From the NCBI GenBank assembly GCA_029204225.1, contig MU832103.1, positions 23,158 to 87,157 of the forward strand: a stretch of DNA of 64,000 bases, given 5' to 3'. A program made the translations under genes and the position numbers. The notes below the pieces were generated by a model. It had not been told where the DNA came from, made no database searches, and saw only the letters and a list, made by a program, of their open reading frames with translations. Every line of letters starts with the position of its first letter. Within the stretch, counting starts at the first letter, position 1. Below are positions 19,207 to 31,075 of the stretch, one piece after another. Origin of the DNA: Diphasiastrum complanatum (Eukaryota; Streptophyta; Lycopodiopsida; Lycopodiales; Lycopodiaceae).

Positions 19207-19600
19207 TGATAAAAAATTGAGGTGAAAGGATGTTGCTTGCTATCTCAATCTAGGATCTAACACAGATGTTGATCCACCCTATGAAATCTAGCAACATATG
19301 TGAGAACAAATTCTCAATACAGAAAATCAATCTATCTTGAATTTGGATCTTGCTTCAGTCACAAAAGAAGAAGCACATGCAAGCAAGAAATCTATCTCTC
19401 CCATGAGTTTCAAAGTACTGATAAACTCTCTAGGAATTTACTTTCAACTCAAACACAGTAATATGTGTGAAATGAAAAGTCTAAGACCTTAGAACACTCA
19501 CTTCTATCCAATGATAAAAAATGGAGTTCAAAGGATGTTGCTTGCTATCTCAATCTAGGATCTAACACAGATGTTGATCCACCCTATAAAATCATGGCTT
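19207..19600. repeat. Direct repeat upstream of copia gag, about 80 bp unit
   Basis: GGATGTTGCTTGCTATCTCAATCTAGGATCTAACACAGATGTTGATCCACCCTAT-type sequence occurs at about 19210-19295 and again at 19515-19600, about 308 bp apart. Both copies are preceded by a GATAAAAAAT motif. The intervening DNA is the leader between gag and the missing 5' LTR; one copy is likely a duplication of the other with about 220 bp of leader between. Confidence 0.75.
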
Positions 19601-19779
19601 ATAGATTGCATATCAAATTTTCAGCATTTGCATGTAGATTTGGAATAGTCAGAGTTTGCATCTCATTTTGTGTGTAGATGCTGATTTTTCTACATTGGTG
19701 AGATTGGTAGAGTAGCTTCTTTTGTATCCCAAGATCTTTTTGTGGATTGGATCATCAATGATCTGAAATCCTTCACATG

Positions 19780-20065
19780 TTTTGCTCATTGGCAGACTTT
19801 CATGCATAGCTGACAATGCTAACAGAACGCTAAGACTGCTCTCTACTTCTGCACACCTCTAGAAGTATATTTTCTTCTATCATTCTATCCTATACATATC
19901 CCATCTGGGGAAATTACAAGATAGCTTAGCAACTTATTACAAGAGAGGTTTAACGCTAATCTATTGGTTAGCCACCCTCTAATAATGTTGCTCTTGTTGT
20001 CGGTTGAGCGTGATAGTACAAGACTCCACGCTCGTCGAGCTGTTAGCGCGACTTGTTTCTAAATA
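19780..20065 (-). mobile_element. LTR fragment of the TGTCACGAAG family
   Basis: TTGGCAGACTTTCATGCATAGCT, AATTACAAGATA, the GTTAGC runs and GAGCGTGA.AGTACAA, CCACGCTCGTCGAGCT match the LTR at 35053-35649 block by block, in the same orientation. It covers roughly the middle half of that LTR; both ends are missing. A gag knuckle remnant of possibly the same family lies just right of it. Confidence 0.7.
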
Positions 20066-20299
20066 AAGACTATTTGTTTGCATTCACAAAATTATTTCAT
20101 GTATTTTTTTATATTGGTGTCATATCATGCACACACTTTGAATAAGAGTTCAATCATTGAGATAATAAAATGAAATGTTAACCATTATGCCATAGTTCCA
20201 AGGGCACAACTAGGATTTGAAAATAGCTGCTAAGCATCTTGCATTCAATCTTAGACCATCACATTTTTTTTCAAGAAATTTGTGGCAATGCCTTGGCAA

Positions 20300-20640
20300 T
20301 ATACAACAACGTTTTTGTGAACATATAATTTTTTAGAAAAAGGTAGTGGCTTGTAGTATCCGACAGTCTTGGATCTCGTGGTTGTTTCTCTTGTAGTATC
20401 TTCAGAACAACTTCTTCTTTGTTTGCGGATTCGATTGTTCTTTGTGCTGTGCTGGTTTCTGGTCTTGCTTTGATTGCTTCGAGCCTTTCTTCTTCTTCTG
20501 TTTAGTCGTGCTCTTGTTGGTGTACAAAGCGTGAGAATCAGCTGAGGAACTAGAGGCTTCGTTCCTCCACGTGTTTGAAAATCAACATTCTTCACACTTT
20601 CTGGGGAACCAAGTTTTCAGTTCTATTCTTAGATTATGCT
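20300..20640 (-). pseudogene. Copia gag tail with degenerate zinc knuckle
   Basis: On the minus strand a frame running from about 20580 to 20330 is Ser-, Lys- and Gln-rich (NEASSSSADSHALYTNKS, KQKKKKGSK). It ends in RYYKRNNHEIQDCRIL, which fits C-X2-C-X4-H-X4-C with the first two Cys lost. This is the usual tail of a copia gag. A competing Arg-rich frame over the same bases (20595-20251) is an overlap, not a separate gene. The position next to an LTR relic supports the call. Confidence 0.55.
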
Positions 20641-21387
20641 GATTTTTTTGAGCACATATATTAGAAATCTAGAGAACATTTTTTGGGTGACTTTTTTTGC
20701 TATTTCTTGTCTCATTATTCCCCATGGAAATCCCTTCTCAATATTTGCTCTTACTACGAGAAAATTCATGGGAATCCCCATCATCATGATGTAAATGAGA
20801 GTCATACTTCGAGAGGACATTGAGTTGGTCATACGGCCAATGCGTATTGCAAATTGTACCATGTCACCCTTTAGCAGCACCATCCTAGCTAGCCACATAT
20901 ATGGAGGCAATTACAGAGGTAGGTACATTTTGTATCATGAGAGTACAATTTAAGCTACTTGAATATAAAAGAAAGTGTTATATTGAAATGCTAGTATCTC
21001 AATAGTTGAGTGATCTTTCATTCAGTATGATCAGTCTCTCATTACGTTCAATCGTGATCAAATTTGATTTTGATCAAGAATTGGTAGTCAGTCCAAAGAG
21101 GTGATGTCGGACTTTTATTGCCAGTTGTATGGATTGTAGGATTTCAAACATTGATTTTTATGAGATGATGATTCTTGTTTGTAGCCTCTTTTGAACGTAA
21201 TTTCTTTGAAAGGTGTTGGTATGTTATGATTGAAAATGTTGATTATATTCGTGTTCTTGTTATTAATCATGTGTGGTTCTTTTACCTCCTTTTATATTGA
21301 TGAGTAGTATGCATAATTGATACATGAGCATAAGTAGACTAATATCAAAGAAATACTGAAAGTTTTGACTTTCAAAGTCTAGTGAGT
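20641..21387. other. No gene recognised
   Basis: A 93-residue minus frame (20910-20629) rich in Met and Ile shows no family features. The rest is AT-rich with no repeat or domain that I can name. Confidence 0.4.
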
Positions 21388-22640
21388 GTTGGGGCATGGC
21401 ATGACATCATCCATGTACAAATCCAATTGATCAAAACTATGGAATTAAGTGTGAGAGATATGGCACTCAATGTGTGTAAGTTCAATCCACTGATCACATT
21501 GTTATTTCATTAATAGATAATAGTAAACGAGACTTTTAAGCCATTTGTAAAAATTAAATGGTTTATGTAAAAATTACAGCAAATAAGGATCCTAAAACAC
21601 TTGAAATGATGAGGGAAACAATAGATTATGATTTCATAAGATTAGCACAAGTTGAACCATCAAAATCCATCAAAAATCTATGCTTGAACCTCACTAAATG
21701 GCCCAAATCCTTGAAGAAGGCTTCACACGTGTGAAAGTACGGCCTCCCACAGTCTGAGTACTGTACACCAGACCTACATTCAATCCTATAATCATTAGTA
21801 ATCACAAGTACTCAAACAATTATGAACATAGAGAGCAATTGCACCATTATGAGAGAAAAATCATGAAATTGCTTGATTGATTTTGGTGAGATATCATCAC
21901 CTGTATATACATGATCCATCACGGTTTTGGGCAGGTATGAGTAGCCCTAAACCTATCCCTAATGCTAATTTTGGTGGATCTTTCATCCCTACCAAGTTAG
22001 GGTTGGAATCTTGGAGATCCCTCAACAATGCAAAAATTACCAAAAATAGCTCCTATTTTTTCTCCCTTGTATCTAAGCATAATTTGGACTCATTCCAAAG
22101 GTTCTAACACTTAGGTCTACTTGAGAACATCCTTATGAATGGAATCCTATGCTATTTGGCACGTGTGACAAGCCACATCATGACCATCTAACTATTTACA
22201 AGTCATATGACCAAAACTAGTCAAGCTAGAATTGTGAATTTTTAACAGTTTAGAGGCCTCAAAGTCAAGTTATTGAATAATAAAAGTACTTCCCACCAAT
22301 TTTCAAATGCAAATAATAAGGGAGGTATAAATTGACCAATAAGAGTTCAAGTCGCCAAAATCCACTATAAATAATGGTACATTGTATTTCATTTCTCAAG
22401 TTCAATCAAAAGTTCTCTTCCTCCATGAAAGATAAACTCAATATATACATTGATTTCTTGGCAAGCCTCCATTGCACATTTCTAACTCAGGAAGATAATA
22501 TTGGATAAGAATTTTTATTACAATGTTTGTTATTGATCATTTGTAGATTTTCACTTTAGATTAGCACAACTTATGTGATATGACTCTTTTCATCTTGATT
22601 TTTTATGACTATAAGCACTACTGGTACAAAGGTAGTTAGA
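21388..22640 (+). mobile_element. Gypsy-type LTR, + orientation, enlarged by an internal 0.69 kb segment
   Basis: TGTTGG at 21388 begins a match to the LTR at 28589. Shared blocks are GTGTGAGAGATATGGCACTCAATGTGTGTAAGT, GATCACAT.GTTA, then (after about 690 bp absent from the other copy) AGGCCTCAAAGTCAAGTTA.TGAATAA, AATAATAAGGGAGGT, and the TATA-containing CCACTATAAATAATGG near 22362. The 3' end is not exact. The extra 21555-22235 segment has no recognised coding content; a + frame at 21877-22107 (76 residues) is unconvincing. Confidence 0.65.
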
Positions 22641-22649
22641 TTCTCTAAC

Positions 22650-23990
22650 TCAACTAGTTCATCAAATTATCCATTCTGCTAAGTCCTTTTTTGAAACATG
22701 ATGAGCTCCAACTCTTACTAGAAGATCTTACTGATAAGTAACCCGGTTGATTTTATTTACAACCTTATATGGGCCCTTATAATAAGAAGAAAGCTTATAC
22801 CATTTCATTACACCTTAGAATCCTTTGGGATTCAAAGATACAACAATTTCTAACATTGGGAGACTTTTTCAAATCAATCTGTCTATGAGAGAGATATTCT
22901 TGAAGCATATCTTCCATAGTTTGGTTGATATGCTCTATTTATTCATTAGATTTTAGGTGATTCATAGAACTTAGACTAAGAGTTGTTTGGATCTCTCAAA
23001 AGCATAACTGCTTTACCTTTCCAATCCGACTCAAGAGATTGGCCACACTGTTTGACATACCTTTATGATGCTTATTGTCAAATTTAAACTCTTGAATAAG
23101 TTCTAACCACATGGCCTAAGGAATGTGTCTAGATTTTTAACATGTGAATGACTGCAAGAAGTTTTTTTTCTCACAGATAGAATATCTACACTAAGCAAAA
23201 TCTAGCTTTTTTCTTTTAAATGCAACTGTTAACATCCATTTCTACCAAAAATTGTCTATTAGGATCAACTATGCATGAAATTGGAGTAGTAGAAATATAG
23301 CGCCTGATATTTTCACTCTCATTCACTTCATCAATCCAAATTGTAGGTGGACTTTTTCTACGATTACACTTTTTCTTCACTGCCTTACGAAAAATCGTTA
23401 ACGGTAGTGCTACAATAGTATAGTCCATAATGATTTTCAATAAAATTTGGCAAGAATACCATAAATCCCAATAATGGCTTAATTTCACATATTGTTTCAA
23501 GAGTAGGCCAATCAACTTTATCTTTACCCTTTTCTCATGAATTTCACATATGGTTTGAAGAATAGGCCATTCAACTATTGTTTTTACATTTTCCTCATCA
23601 ATTTTGATGCCATCACTACTCATCTTACGACCAAGATAAAGCAATTCTTTTCTAGAAATTTCACATTTAGATTCCTAAGCAAAAAGCTTCTCTGTCTTAA
23701 ATTTTTTTAGACAGTACGAAGAAGCTTTACATTATGCTTCTTTAGTGTTTTACTATAGATCAAAATGTCATCTTAAAGAAACTATCAAAAATCTTCCCAA
23801 GAAGGGACAAAATAGGTTGTTCATCAGTTTTTGTAAAGTAGGCAGAGTATTTATCAAACCAAAAAGTAAGACCAAAAACTCGTAAAGGCCAAATCATGTC
23901 CTAAAACATGCTTCATCCATCTTTGGAAGTGAATATTTATTTTTAAGACCATATTTAAGCCCTTGTAATCCATCTTTCTTAATTTTCATA
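22650..23990 (-). pseudogene. Ty3/gypsy pol remnant (RT end, RNase H start, integrase tail)
   Basis: Right to left: FGLYEFLVLLFGLINT and KLMNNLF (RT, 23900-23640, active-site box decayed to SFFKMTF). The RT thumb follows as LYLGRKMSSDGIKIDEENVKTIVEWP in the frame 23644-23216, then IVALPLTIF and the RNase H start FLVEMDVNSC. After about 500 bp of scrambled sequence come the integrase tail WYKLSSYYKGPYKVVNKINRVTY and GAHHVSKKDLAEW at 22930-22690. The integrase core is absent. Many stops and frameshifts, including an internal repetition of an ICEIHEK-like stretch at 23490-23570. Confidence 0.75.
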
Positions 23991-25840
23991 AGAATGGATG
24001 CTCACTAAAAACCTAAACACTATCAAGAGTTCAGGTTTTATGGTGGCAATTTGGGATCGAATGCCACCAGGCCAAAAATTGTCCCACTTCATTATTATTG
24101 TTGCTAGAAACACCAAATCATGTGTAGATGTTGCAAATTGTTTGATGGTTGGATCTGCAGAATCTGTGCATTGCTCCACAAAAGATTTGAGACATCTCAA
24201 AAAATCCATTTGAGTTTTGAAGCCTAAAGTTTAAGGTATAATGGGTCGATTTTAATGTGCACTAACCTTGTAGTCCATAGGAGTGCCACACTCCATCCAT
24301 GTTGAGGTCCACATAGGGTGGCTAACCTATGGGAAGAGGAAGCATGATCCCCTATGACTATTCCTATGGTGGCAAGAGAGGCTTGATGGGCATGCAAAGT
24401 TAAAAATTTATTGTAGTAATAAACAAAACGCATGAATGCCCATTGCTTAGAGTAATGGGTCAAGGAAAAACCACTTTTTCCATGCTAGGGAGCAGCAAAA
24501 TATCATGTTGAGAAGGCATAAGTCACGAGCTTTGTTTTGAGGATTGGTGTCAGTAGAACTAGAATAATTCTTGAAGGACTAGACTTGTTTACACATGATG
24601 GAGTGTATATATACAGAAGGTTGGTAATAAGTGCATAAATTTTGGTTTTTAGTTTCAAGCAAAATTCATAAAAAGTACGTGCATGAGCTTCACTAGCATT
24701 TGGAAAATGAGCCGAATTTCAAACTTATATATTAGACAAATTGCTTCTTTGGCAATTATGGGAAAAAAACTACAAAACATATAGAGTACTATGAAACAAG
24801 ATCTCAAAATCTTCTTGAAGGGTCAATAAGTAACTAGAGCTTCGATGAGGGTTGAACCTTCACCAAAGAACAACCCCCACATAAGTACTATAAATAATCA
24901 TGCTTCACATGGTTTTAGCCCTCTCTCAAGTCAATTTTGATGTTTTGTGTCTATCAACTAGGTCGACGATGGTTCATAATGACATTGCACAACAAACTTA
25001 CGTATGATGCAAACTAACCCTCGCAAAGCTCAAGTTAAGCAGATTGTACTATTTTGAATCAATGGTAAACTTTGCAAAGATTGGTTTGACTATTTTATTT
25101 AAAAAATAGCAATTCTAGTAATTTTTAGTCTCTTCATGTTTAATTTTAAATTGTTTCACAAAATGTAACTATTTTGAACTTTTTATTTTATGCTTTTTTT
25201 TTATACATATGTACATATGTATGTATAGTTATTGTGTTTTTCAGAGAAAATAGATAATTAACTATTGGAAAACAACAAAGTAAAGAATGAAATAGATAGA
25301 AAAAAACAAGGTGCTGATTTAGAAATAAGTTTAGGCTGCCAATGCTTTTGTAACTGACTGTCATTAAATAGAGCATTAAAGCACTCTCTATCTAAACATT
25401 TCAAAAATAGCACTCCTAAAAACAAGATGTTTGACATGATAAGAACTTATGTTGTAAACAACTTCATCTTATCATAAATACCAAATCTCCAACTTTATGA
25501 TCTTTTCTATTCAATCTTCAATTATGCCAAGCCTTACGCCATACATTTTTCATGACTAATGCATCAACACAAAAACTACCACCAATCAACTTTCGCTAGA
25601 TTTTTTAATATTTCAACAGTCTACTAATATGGATTTGAATAAATCTCTATCTCTGATGCTTTAGTAAGGATGATCAAGAACTTCGAGAGCCACTTCGGAG
25701 GATAATTGCACCACCAAGAACAAAAAATATAGAGACACTACCAAAAAGGGAAAAAAAAAAACAGAACACTACATAGGGTTGGAATTTTTAATTAGCATTA
25801 AGCTCTTTCCTTTCAAGATTCAATCCTTGGAAGTACAATT
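23991..25840. other. No gene recognised
   Basis: Two short minus frames (24209-23979 and 24463-24224) have no recognisable features. The rest is AT-rich, with homopolymer runs such as the T run at 25195-25201 and A runs near 25750. I see no LTR, domain or RNA gene. Confidence 0.4.
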
Positions 25841-25842
25841 GA

Positions 25843-25969
25843 ATGTGTGTGTGTGTGTGTGCACTTTTCTGTGTTTATATATATTTATTAGTGTATGTGT
25901 GTGTGTGTGTATCAACTGAATCAAAGGTATCTAAAATGTCAGCCAATAACTTTACTTGGCTCATTATGT

Positions 25970-26012
<43 letters not shown>
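25843..26012. repeat. Microsatellites: (GT)n, (GT)n and (TC)n
   Basis: An uninterrupted TG/GT run lies at 25843-25860, a second near 25895-25910, and a (TC)20-type tract at about 25973-26012. The 63-residue open frame across them is a by-product of the repeats. Confidence 0.95.
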
Positions 26013-26016
<4 letters not shown>

Positions 26017-26905
26017 AATTTGGAGTTTCTTTGACTAATTTGTTAGCATACATGCACAATAGGAGTCATGTCTGCTAAGTGCTAAATATTACTCCTTGAA
26101 CCTAATGGAATCACCATGCTCAATACCATTTTTCACAATTACCTAGAATCGAAGCAAAATAACACAAACATAACTATTTGAAGAGCTATGAGCATTTGAT
26201 AACAAGGTATGATTTGCCAAGCTTCTAAAAAAAATCCAACATTTGCAAGCATGTAGTACATTCAAGCTAAACAAGTAATGTTTTGAATAGTCTATTGAAT
26301 GTAAGTTCCTAGTGCTTTAGACCATATTGATGTTGGGAACTAGCATGAAGTACAGCTTCCTTTTCCTGCAACATTTTCATTTGAAAGCAATCATATTCAA
26401 TCCTTCTTGGATAATAATAAAGCGAGTTGACTAGACATATATGGCCTAGAAACATGATTACAGTTTAAAGAGCATGGATTGAAGTGGCTAATATCTTAAG
26501 CATCAATACCTTTAGGCTAGAAGGGATTTTTAAAATTCTCACCATCTCCAGCTCCTCCAAGGGAATATTTGCAAGCTCGTGTAGAAAGGTGAACTTGATT
26601 TTTTTGGTCGTTGGAACATCTTTCTCAACATCATCTACTGGTCCAAATAGGTCCCTATCAGCGTGTTTTCATTCTTCTTGTACTATTGCTGTTTTGTTGG
26701 GTGTTGCTAAAAGAACATATGAGTTTTCAGCATATTGTTAAGGAGATGGAAACAATTTGCTCTTATTGGAAACAAACAACTAGAAATTTAGCTCAAATAA
26801 ACATACATGATTAGATTTGAGCAACTATTAATGACATCTTGCTTTCTATAAATCTTGAGATGAGATCCACAACACTGCACGTATCAACACTACCTTTAGT
26901 AAACA
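26013..26905. other. No confident gene; possible minus-strand coding trace at 26480-26745
   Basis: On the minus strand 26741-26480 reads with one stop for about 85 codons, with KKIKFTFLHELANIPLEELEMVRILKIPSS, which has the look of protein but no family I know. The remaining sequence is featureless. Confidence 0.3.
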
Positions 26906-26907
26906 CG

Positions 26908-27160
26908 ATTCGCCAACGGTGATGACTTCCACATGTGGAAGTTCAAGATGAAGATAAAACTCAGAGAAAAAAAACTTTGGGGATACGTCAACATTTCAAT
27001 AGCCAAGCCAGCTGAACCTGACATGCTGACCGCCTGGGTAGCTAAGGATGGCAAAGCTCTTGCCATTGTATCTCTGAATCTTAAAGATTCATAAATAGCT
27101 CACGTAGCTAATTGTTCCAGCTCCAAAGAAGCATGAGACATTCTTATTGGTCTATATGCA
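26908..27160 (+). pseudogene. Ty1/copia gag N-terminal remnant
   Basis: With two stops, the + frame reads FANGDDFHMWKFKMKIKLREKKLW, then EPDMLTAWVAKDGKALAIVSLNLKDS and IAHVANCSSSKEA*DILIGLY. This is the copia gag N-terminal helix set with its usual WKFKM, W..KD.KAL and I..C.SSKEAWD motifs. It ends abruptly at about 27160, where the sequence resembles the end of a terminal-inverted-repeat element described at 51936. No knuckle or pol follows. Confidence 0.75.
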
Positions 27161-28588
27161 TTAGAGGAGTTCCAATGCCCAAAAGGGCTGTCTAAGAAAT
27201 GCCACGTAAGAGAGAGAAAATTGTCAGATTTTAAAACTTCGACTGAGTTTTTGGTCTACCCGCACAACTCCGATGACTTGACCTCACTAGTTGGGATCCA
27301 CAACGCATGGGGTCATACTTCAAGATTCTATTTTCTACCATTAACTAACATAAATTCTAATGTAAATGCAAATCGTATTGCACATCAAAGTTCATTTCCA
27401 TCTACTCATAGCGTTCACATCAAAGGAAAACAGTCTTATTGATCTGAAAATCATGGCAAGAAACTTTGAATATTTTGGATCACAATGAGCGCCAACGTGA
27501 ATCTAAATTTTTGCAACTCAAAAAATATGGAGTGTGTTGGATCGAATGGAGCGACAAGGTTATTTCAAACTTTTGCAATTTCAACACACATCTATTGAAA
27601 AAATATTTTGCTCATAACTGCAAAGCTTTGATTTTGCATATAAAGCAAAAAAACATGGAGTGTGTTGGATCAAAAAGAGTGCCCAGGGCATTTCAAACTT
27701 TTTCAGTTAAATATATATTTTTTAATAAAGACGAGTTTTAATAGCTTGCAATGGTTATCAACAATGGTATACAGTTGCCTCCCTATGTCTTAAGAGATAT
27801 GGGCTATATGCAAGTACCATGGACGATGTGTCCTTACGATGGTGATGGAGAGGTGGTTTGTTGCTTGTCAAGAGAAAACTACAACAACAAGCATGTGAAA
27901 GATCACTTGCAAGCCTTTGGAAACCTTAAGGGCACATGGTGTGAATTATCAAAGCCAAGCATCTTGGACATTTACTTTAATCCCCCCGTGGTGTGAGAGC
28001 ATTTGTATTTTGGACAATATCCTTTTGGAGATCATATATATTGATCCCAGCACCATGTAGGTTCCTAGCCAAGATTTAAATGGGGCTGGCAAGGATGACA
28101 CTTTAGAAATACAACACATGCAAGCATTTGAAAGTGAGGAAGGATTTGAGGAGTCCTCTAGTAGAGTTTCTAGTATTTAGCACCTAAATTGTATTGTGTA
28201 TACATTGTTGTTTAATACCAAATATCATAGTGGAGTCGAATTACATAGTAAGTGATAAGACTACAATGTGTGGATATAGAGTTTAGGGAAAACATATGCT
28301 CTGTTTTGGCATGTAATTATTCCACTCTCTGTACTACAATGATTTTTTTTGTACCTTTATTTATTCACAATTACTAATATACTCAATTTGCATCGCTCTA
28401 TAGTGGCACTTGCTATACATAATTGTATAGATCAATCTAGAGGAAATGATGTACTATGCCATTGGTGTATTATGGCAATGTTGTATTGTGGCACTTGCCA
28501 TTAAGAACATTACAATCTATGCATACAATATGCAAAACATAATCATTGCATTTCTAGAAACAAATTACTACAAATCAACATGCGTAAC
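27161..28588. other. Unassigned; short internal repeat and two weak open frames
   Basis: ATGGAGTGTGTTGGATC occurs near 27529 and 27655, each followed within 40 bp by CATTTCAAAC or TATTTCAAACTTTT, so a segment of about 125 bp is locally duplicated. Frames at 27466-27741 (91 residues) and 27751-27996 (81 residues, with DMGYMQVPWTMCPYDGDGE) are open but not recognised. I would not call them genes. Confidence 0.35.
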
Positions 28589-28995
28589 TGTTGGAGGGTC
28601 TGCAGACCTCAAGGCAATCCTAACCCTAGTTAATTAGTGAGAGGGATTTGGCACCCTATGTGTGTAAGTCCAACCAGATGATCACATAGTTAATTGATTA
28701 GTTTAAAGTTAATAAAAAGATTTTAGGCCTTTTTGCGGGACTTTTAACGTCACAAGGCCTACTAGTCAAGTTACTGAATAAAAAGGGCTCCCTCCAAAAT
28801 TTGAATTTTAAATAATAAGAGAGGTGGAGATTGGCCAATAGGATTTGAAGCCAAAGCCCTAAAATCCACTATATATAGGGGTGGAAGAAAATTTTGCAAA
28901 TACTCCTTAAAACCAAATTGCATAACCCATTCAAATTAACTTGGTGCATTACATAGTCCAAGGCATAACTTTATAAGCATATATTCCTCATTTTG
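28589..28995 (+). mobile_element. Gypsy-type LTR, + orientation, 3'-truncated
   Basis: It begins TGTTGGAGGGTC and matches the LTR at 21388 in several blocks (TATGTGTGTAAGTCCAA, AGGCCTACTAGTCAAGTTACTGAATAA, AATAATAAGAGAGGTGG). A TATA box lies in CCACTATATATAGGGG near 28867. It is cut at about 28995, where RT sequence on the minus strand begins. Confidence 0.65.
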
Positions 28996-29520
28996 TTGCA
29001 AAAGTTGTTTTATGTTGATTTTAACTTGATTATAGCCATTGAATCCATCCAAAAAACTATGGGCTTTCGCTCTAGCAAGGTGATCTAATATGTTTTCTAT
29101 AAATGGTAACGGAATATGCTCAAAGCTTTAAGGTTCACACAAATTCTCATCTTCCCATTTTTCTTAGGAACGACAACAATTGGCAAAACCCACTTAGTAT
29201 GCTCAATTTCATAAATAAAATCCGCTTCTAGTAACCTTTGTAACTCCTTAATAAGATCTGTGACATTCGGATTACAATGATAGAATCTTGTCACTTTTGA
29301 CACTGCATCAGGTATCAAGGGAATGGTATGCTCAATTACTGATGTAGGAATTCCTTTCAAATTCTTGTATGTCCAAGCAAAACAATCTTGATATTTAATT
29401 AACAACTTTCTCAATGCTTGAAACCGATCTGAGGTAAGTTGTGTTCCAACTTGAACAATCTTCTCAATCTCTCCCAGTTTAGCAAGATTTATAGGCTGAG
29501 ATGATCTTGGATTCCATAGC
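28996..29520 (-). pseudogene. Ty3/gypsy RT N-terminal half, minus strand
   Basis: Leftward from 29520: a linker, KYQDCFAWTYKNLKGIP, IPLIPDAV, LLEADFIYEIEHTKWVLPIVVVPKKNGKMRICVNL, and after a frameshift ENILDHLARAKAHSFLDGFNGYNQVKIN, which holds the first catalytic Asp. The RT stops before the YxDD box. The rest of an RT of this kind begins on the opposite strand at 29530. Confidence 0.85.
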
Positions 29521-29529
29521 GCCTATATA

Positions 29530-30260
29530 AACCATCCGGATTGTTTGAAAAAAGTATTTGAATGTGGTCGCAAGTACAAGATTTCTTTGAATCCAAAAAA
29601 GTGCCAGATTTGGGTTACTCATGGAGTTGTTCTTGGACATGTCATATTAAGACATGGATTTGCTACAGATTATTCCAAAATCAAGGTTATTGTGGAGTTA
29701 CCTCTACCAGGAACAATTTGAGGAGTTTACATTTCTATAGGTCATGCGAATTATTATCGAATATGTATTTTTTTCTTTGTGGATCTAGCACGGCCTATAT
29801 ATAAATTGACAATTGTACCAATCTGGACAACTGAGGCTTTGGAAGCATTTGAAAAATTGAAGAAAGCCTTAGCTTCTACAACAATATTACGAGCTCCAAA
29901 TTGGACAAGAGAGTTTTTTATTCATACTGATGCATCAAAATATACCATTGGATCAGTTTTGACACAACTAGAAGAATACAAGAGGATCACCCCATTAGAT
30001 TTGCTATTCGACAACTTAGTGATTTTGAAAATAATTATTCTACCACGGAACGGGAAACGTTGGCTATAATATTTTCAATAAAAAAATTTGACATTATTTG
30101 ATGGCACTGCACTTCGCATTCTAAATTAGATCATCATCCATTGCTTTATTCAACAAGACATGCAATATGTACTATTACTGATTGAATTTGATTCTCGAGT
30201 TGTAGTTCGGAAGGGTAAACAACATTATCTTGCCGATCATGTCTCAAGAATATAGATAAA
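29530..30260 (+). pseudogene. Ty3/gypsy RT C-terminus and RNase H, + strand
   Basis: With frameshifts, the + strand reads KVFECGRKYKISLNPKKC and VLGHVILRHG (RT thumb). The 29779-30069 frame gives LARPIYKLTIVPIWTTEALEAFEKLKKAL, APNWTREFFIHTDASKYTIGSVLTQ. The Asp of HTDASKY is the first RNase H catalytic residue. It continues degraded to QHYLADHVSRI near 30240, the usual RNase H/integrase border. Confidence 0.85.
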
Positions 30261-30299
30261 ACCTATCAATACCGAAGTAGATGATGAACTTCCAGACGT

Positions 30300-31075
30300 T
30301 GCATAGTTTTATGTTAAAGCAATATCTAGACACTTGATATCACTGTTCAAAAGATCTTACAATCGGGATGTTGGTGGCCTACAATTCATAAGCATACAAA
30401 AAAAAATATTCAGTCATGTGATGTATGTCAATGAGCACGTCGTGCTACGAAGCAGAACTATGAGCCTTTACATCCAATTTTGGCACAAGTACTATTTGAA
30501 AAATGGGGATTTGATTATGTTGGTCTTATTCATCCTGTGACAAGAGGTACTCAAGCTAGATATATCATCATAGTGACAGATTATATGACCAAATGGGTCA
30601 AAGCTAGAGTAGTTTGAGTTGTTGATACAAAGACTACGGAGCCTAAGTTTTTATATGAGGACATCATTGTTAGATTTGGATGTCCTATCGAGATTGTGAG
30701 TGATCGTGAAACACATTTTGTCAACGAAACGATTAAGTGTTTGTTGGAGGACTTTCTTGTTATTCATCGGTTTAGTACTCCATATTATCCAAGGGATAAT
30801 AGACAAGTAGAATCTTCCAACAAGATTCTTTGCAATATTATGACAAAAACAATCGAAGCAAGTTTGATTGGGAACATAACTCATGCAACATTATGCGTAT
30901 TCAGAACAACTTATAAAGTTAGTACGAACTAGGCACCATTTCAACTTGTCTATGGTCAAGTCTCTCATTTTGCTTCTCTACTACGATTGTTTCTGCCTGG
31001 AGGAGAGGAGAACTGCATATTCTATCGAAAGAGTAATTGTGTGGGTGATACTACGAAGCTAAGGTAAGCTCATCA
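30300..31075 (+). pseudogene. Ty3/gypsy integrase core
   Basis: After an unclear zinc-finger part, 30480-31000 reads WGFDYVGLIHPV (Asp1), TDYMTKWVKA, FGCPIEIVSDRETHFVNE (Asp2), and STPYYPRDNRQVESSNKIL with the catalytic Glu. Then come frame-broken FRTTYKVSTN and PFQLVYGQVS. The best open part is 30696-30932. All three DDE residues are still encoded, but stops (TGA at 30616, TAG near 30930) kill it. It continues the RT/RNase H of the same strand. Confidence 0.85.

Noticed and set aside
20251-20595. Arg-rich 114-residue minus ORF
   Set aside because: An overlapping frame shows a copia gag tail with a degenerate knuckle, so the Arg-rich frame is probably a shadow.
25843-26034. 63-residue ORF with Cys/Val and Ser/Leu repeats
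   Set aside because: It is created by the (GT)n and (TC)n microsatellites.
27157-27205. Second copy of the 378 bp inverted-repeat element
   Set aside because: Only one end resembles it (CATTAGAGGAGTTCC); no matching opposite end was found, so it is mentioned but not annotated.
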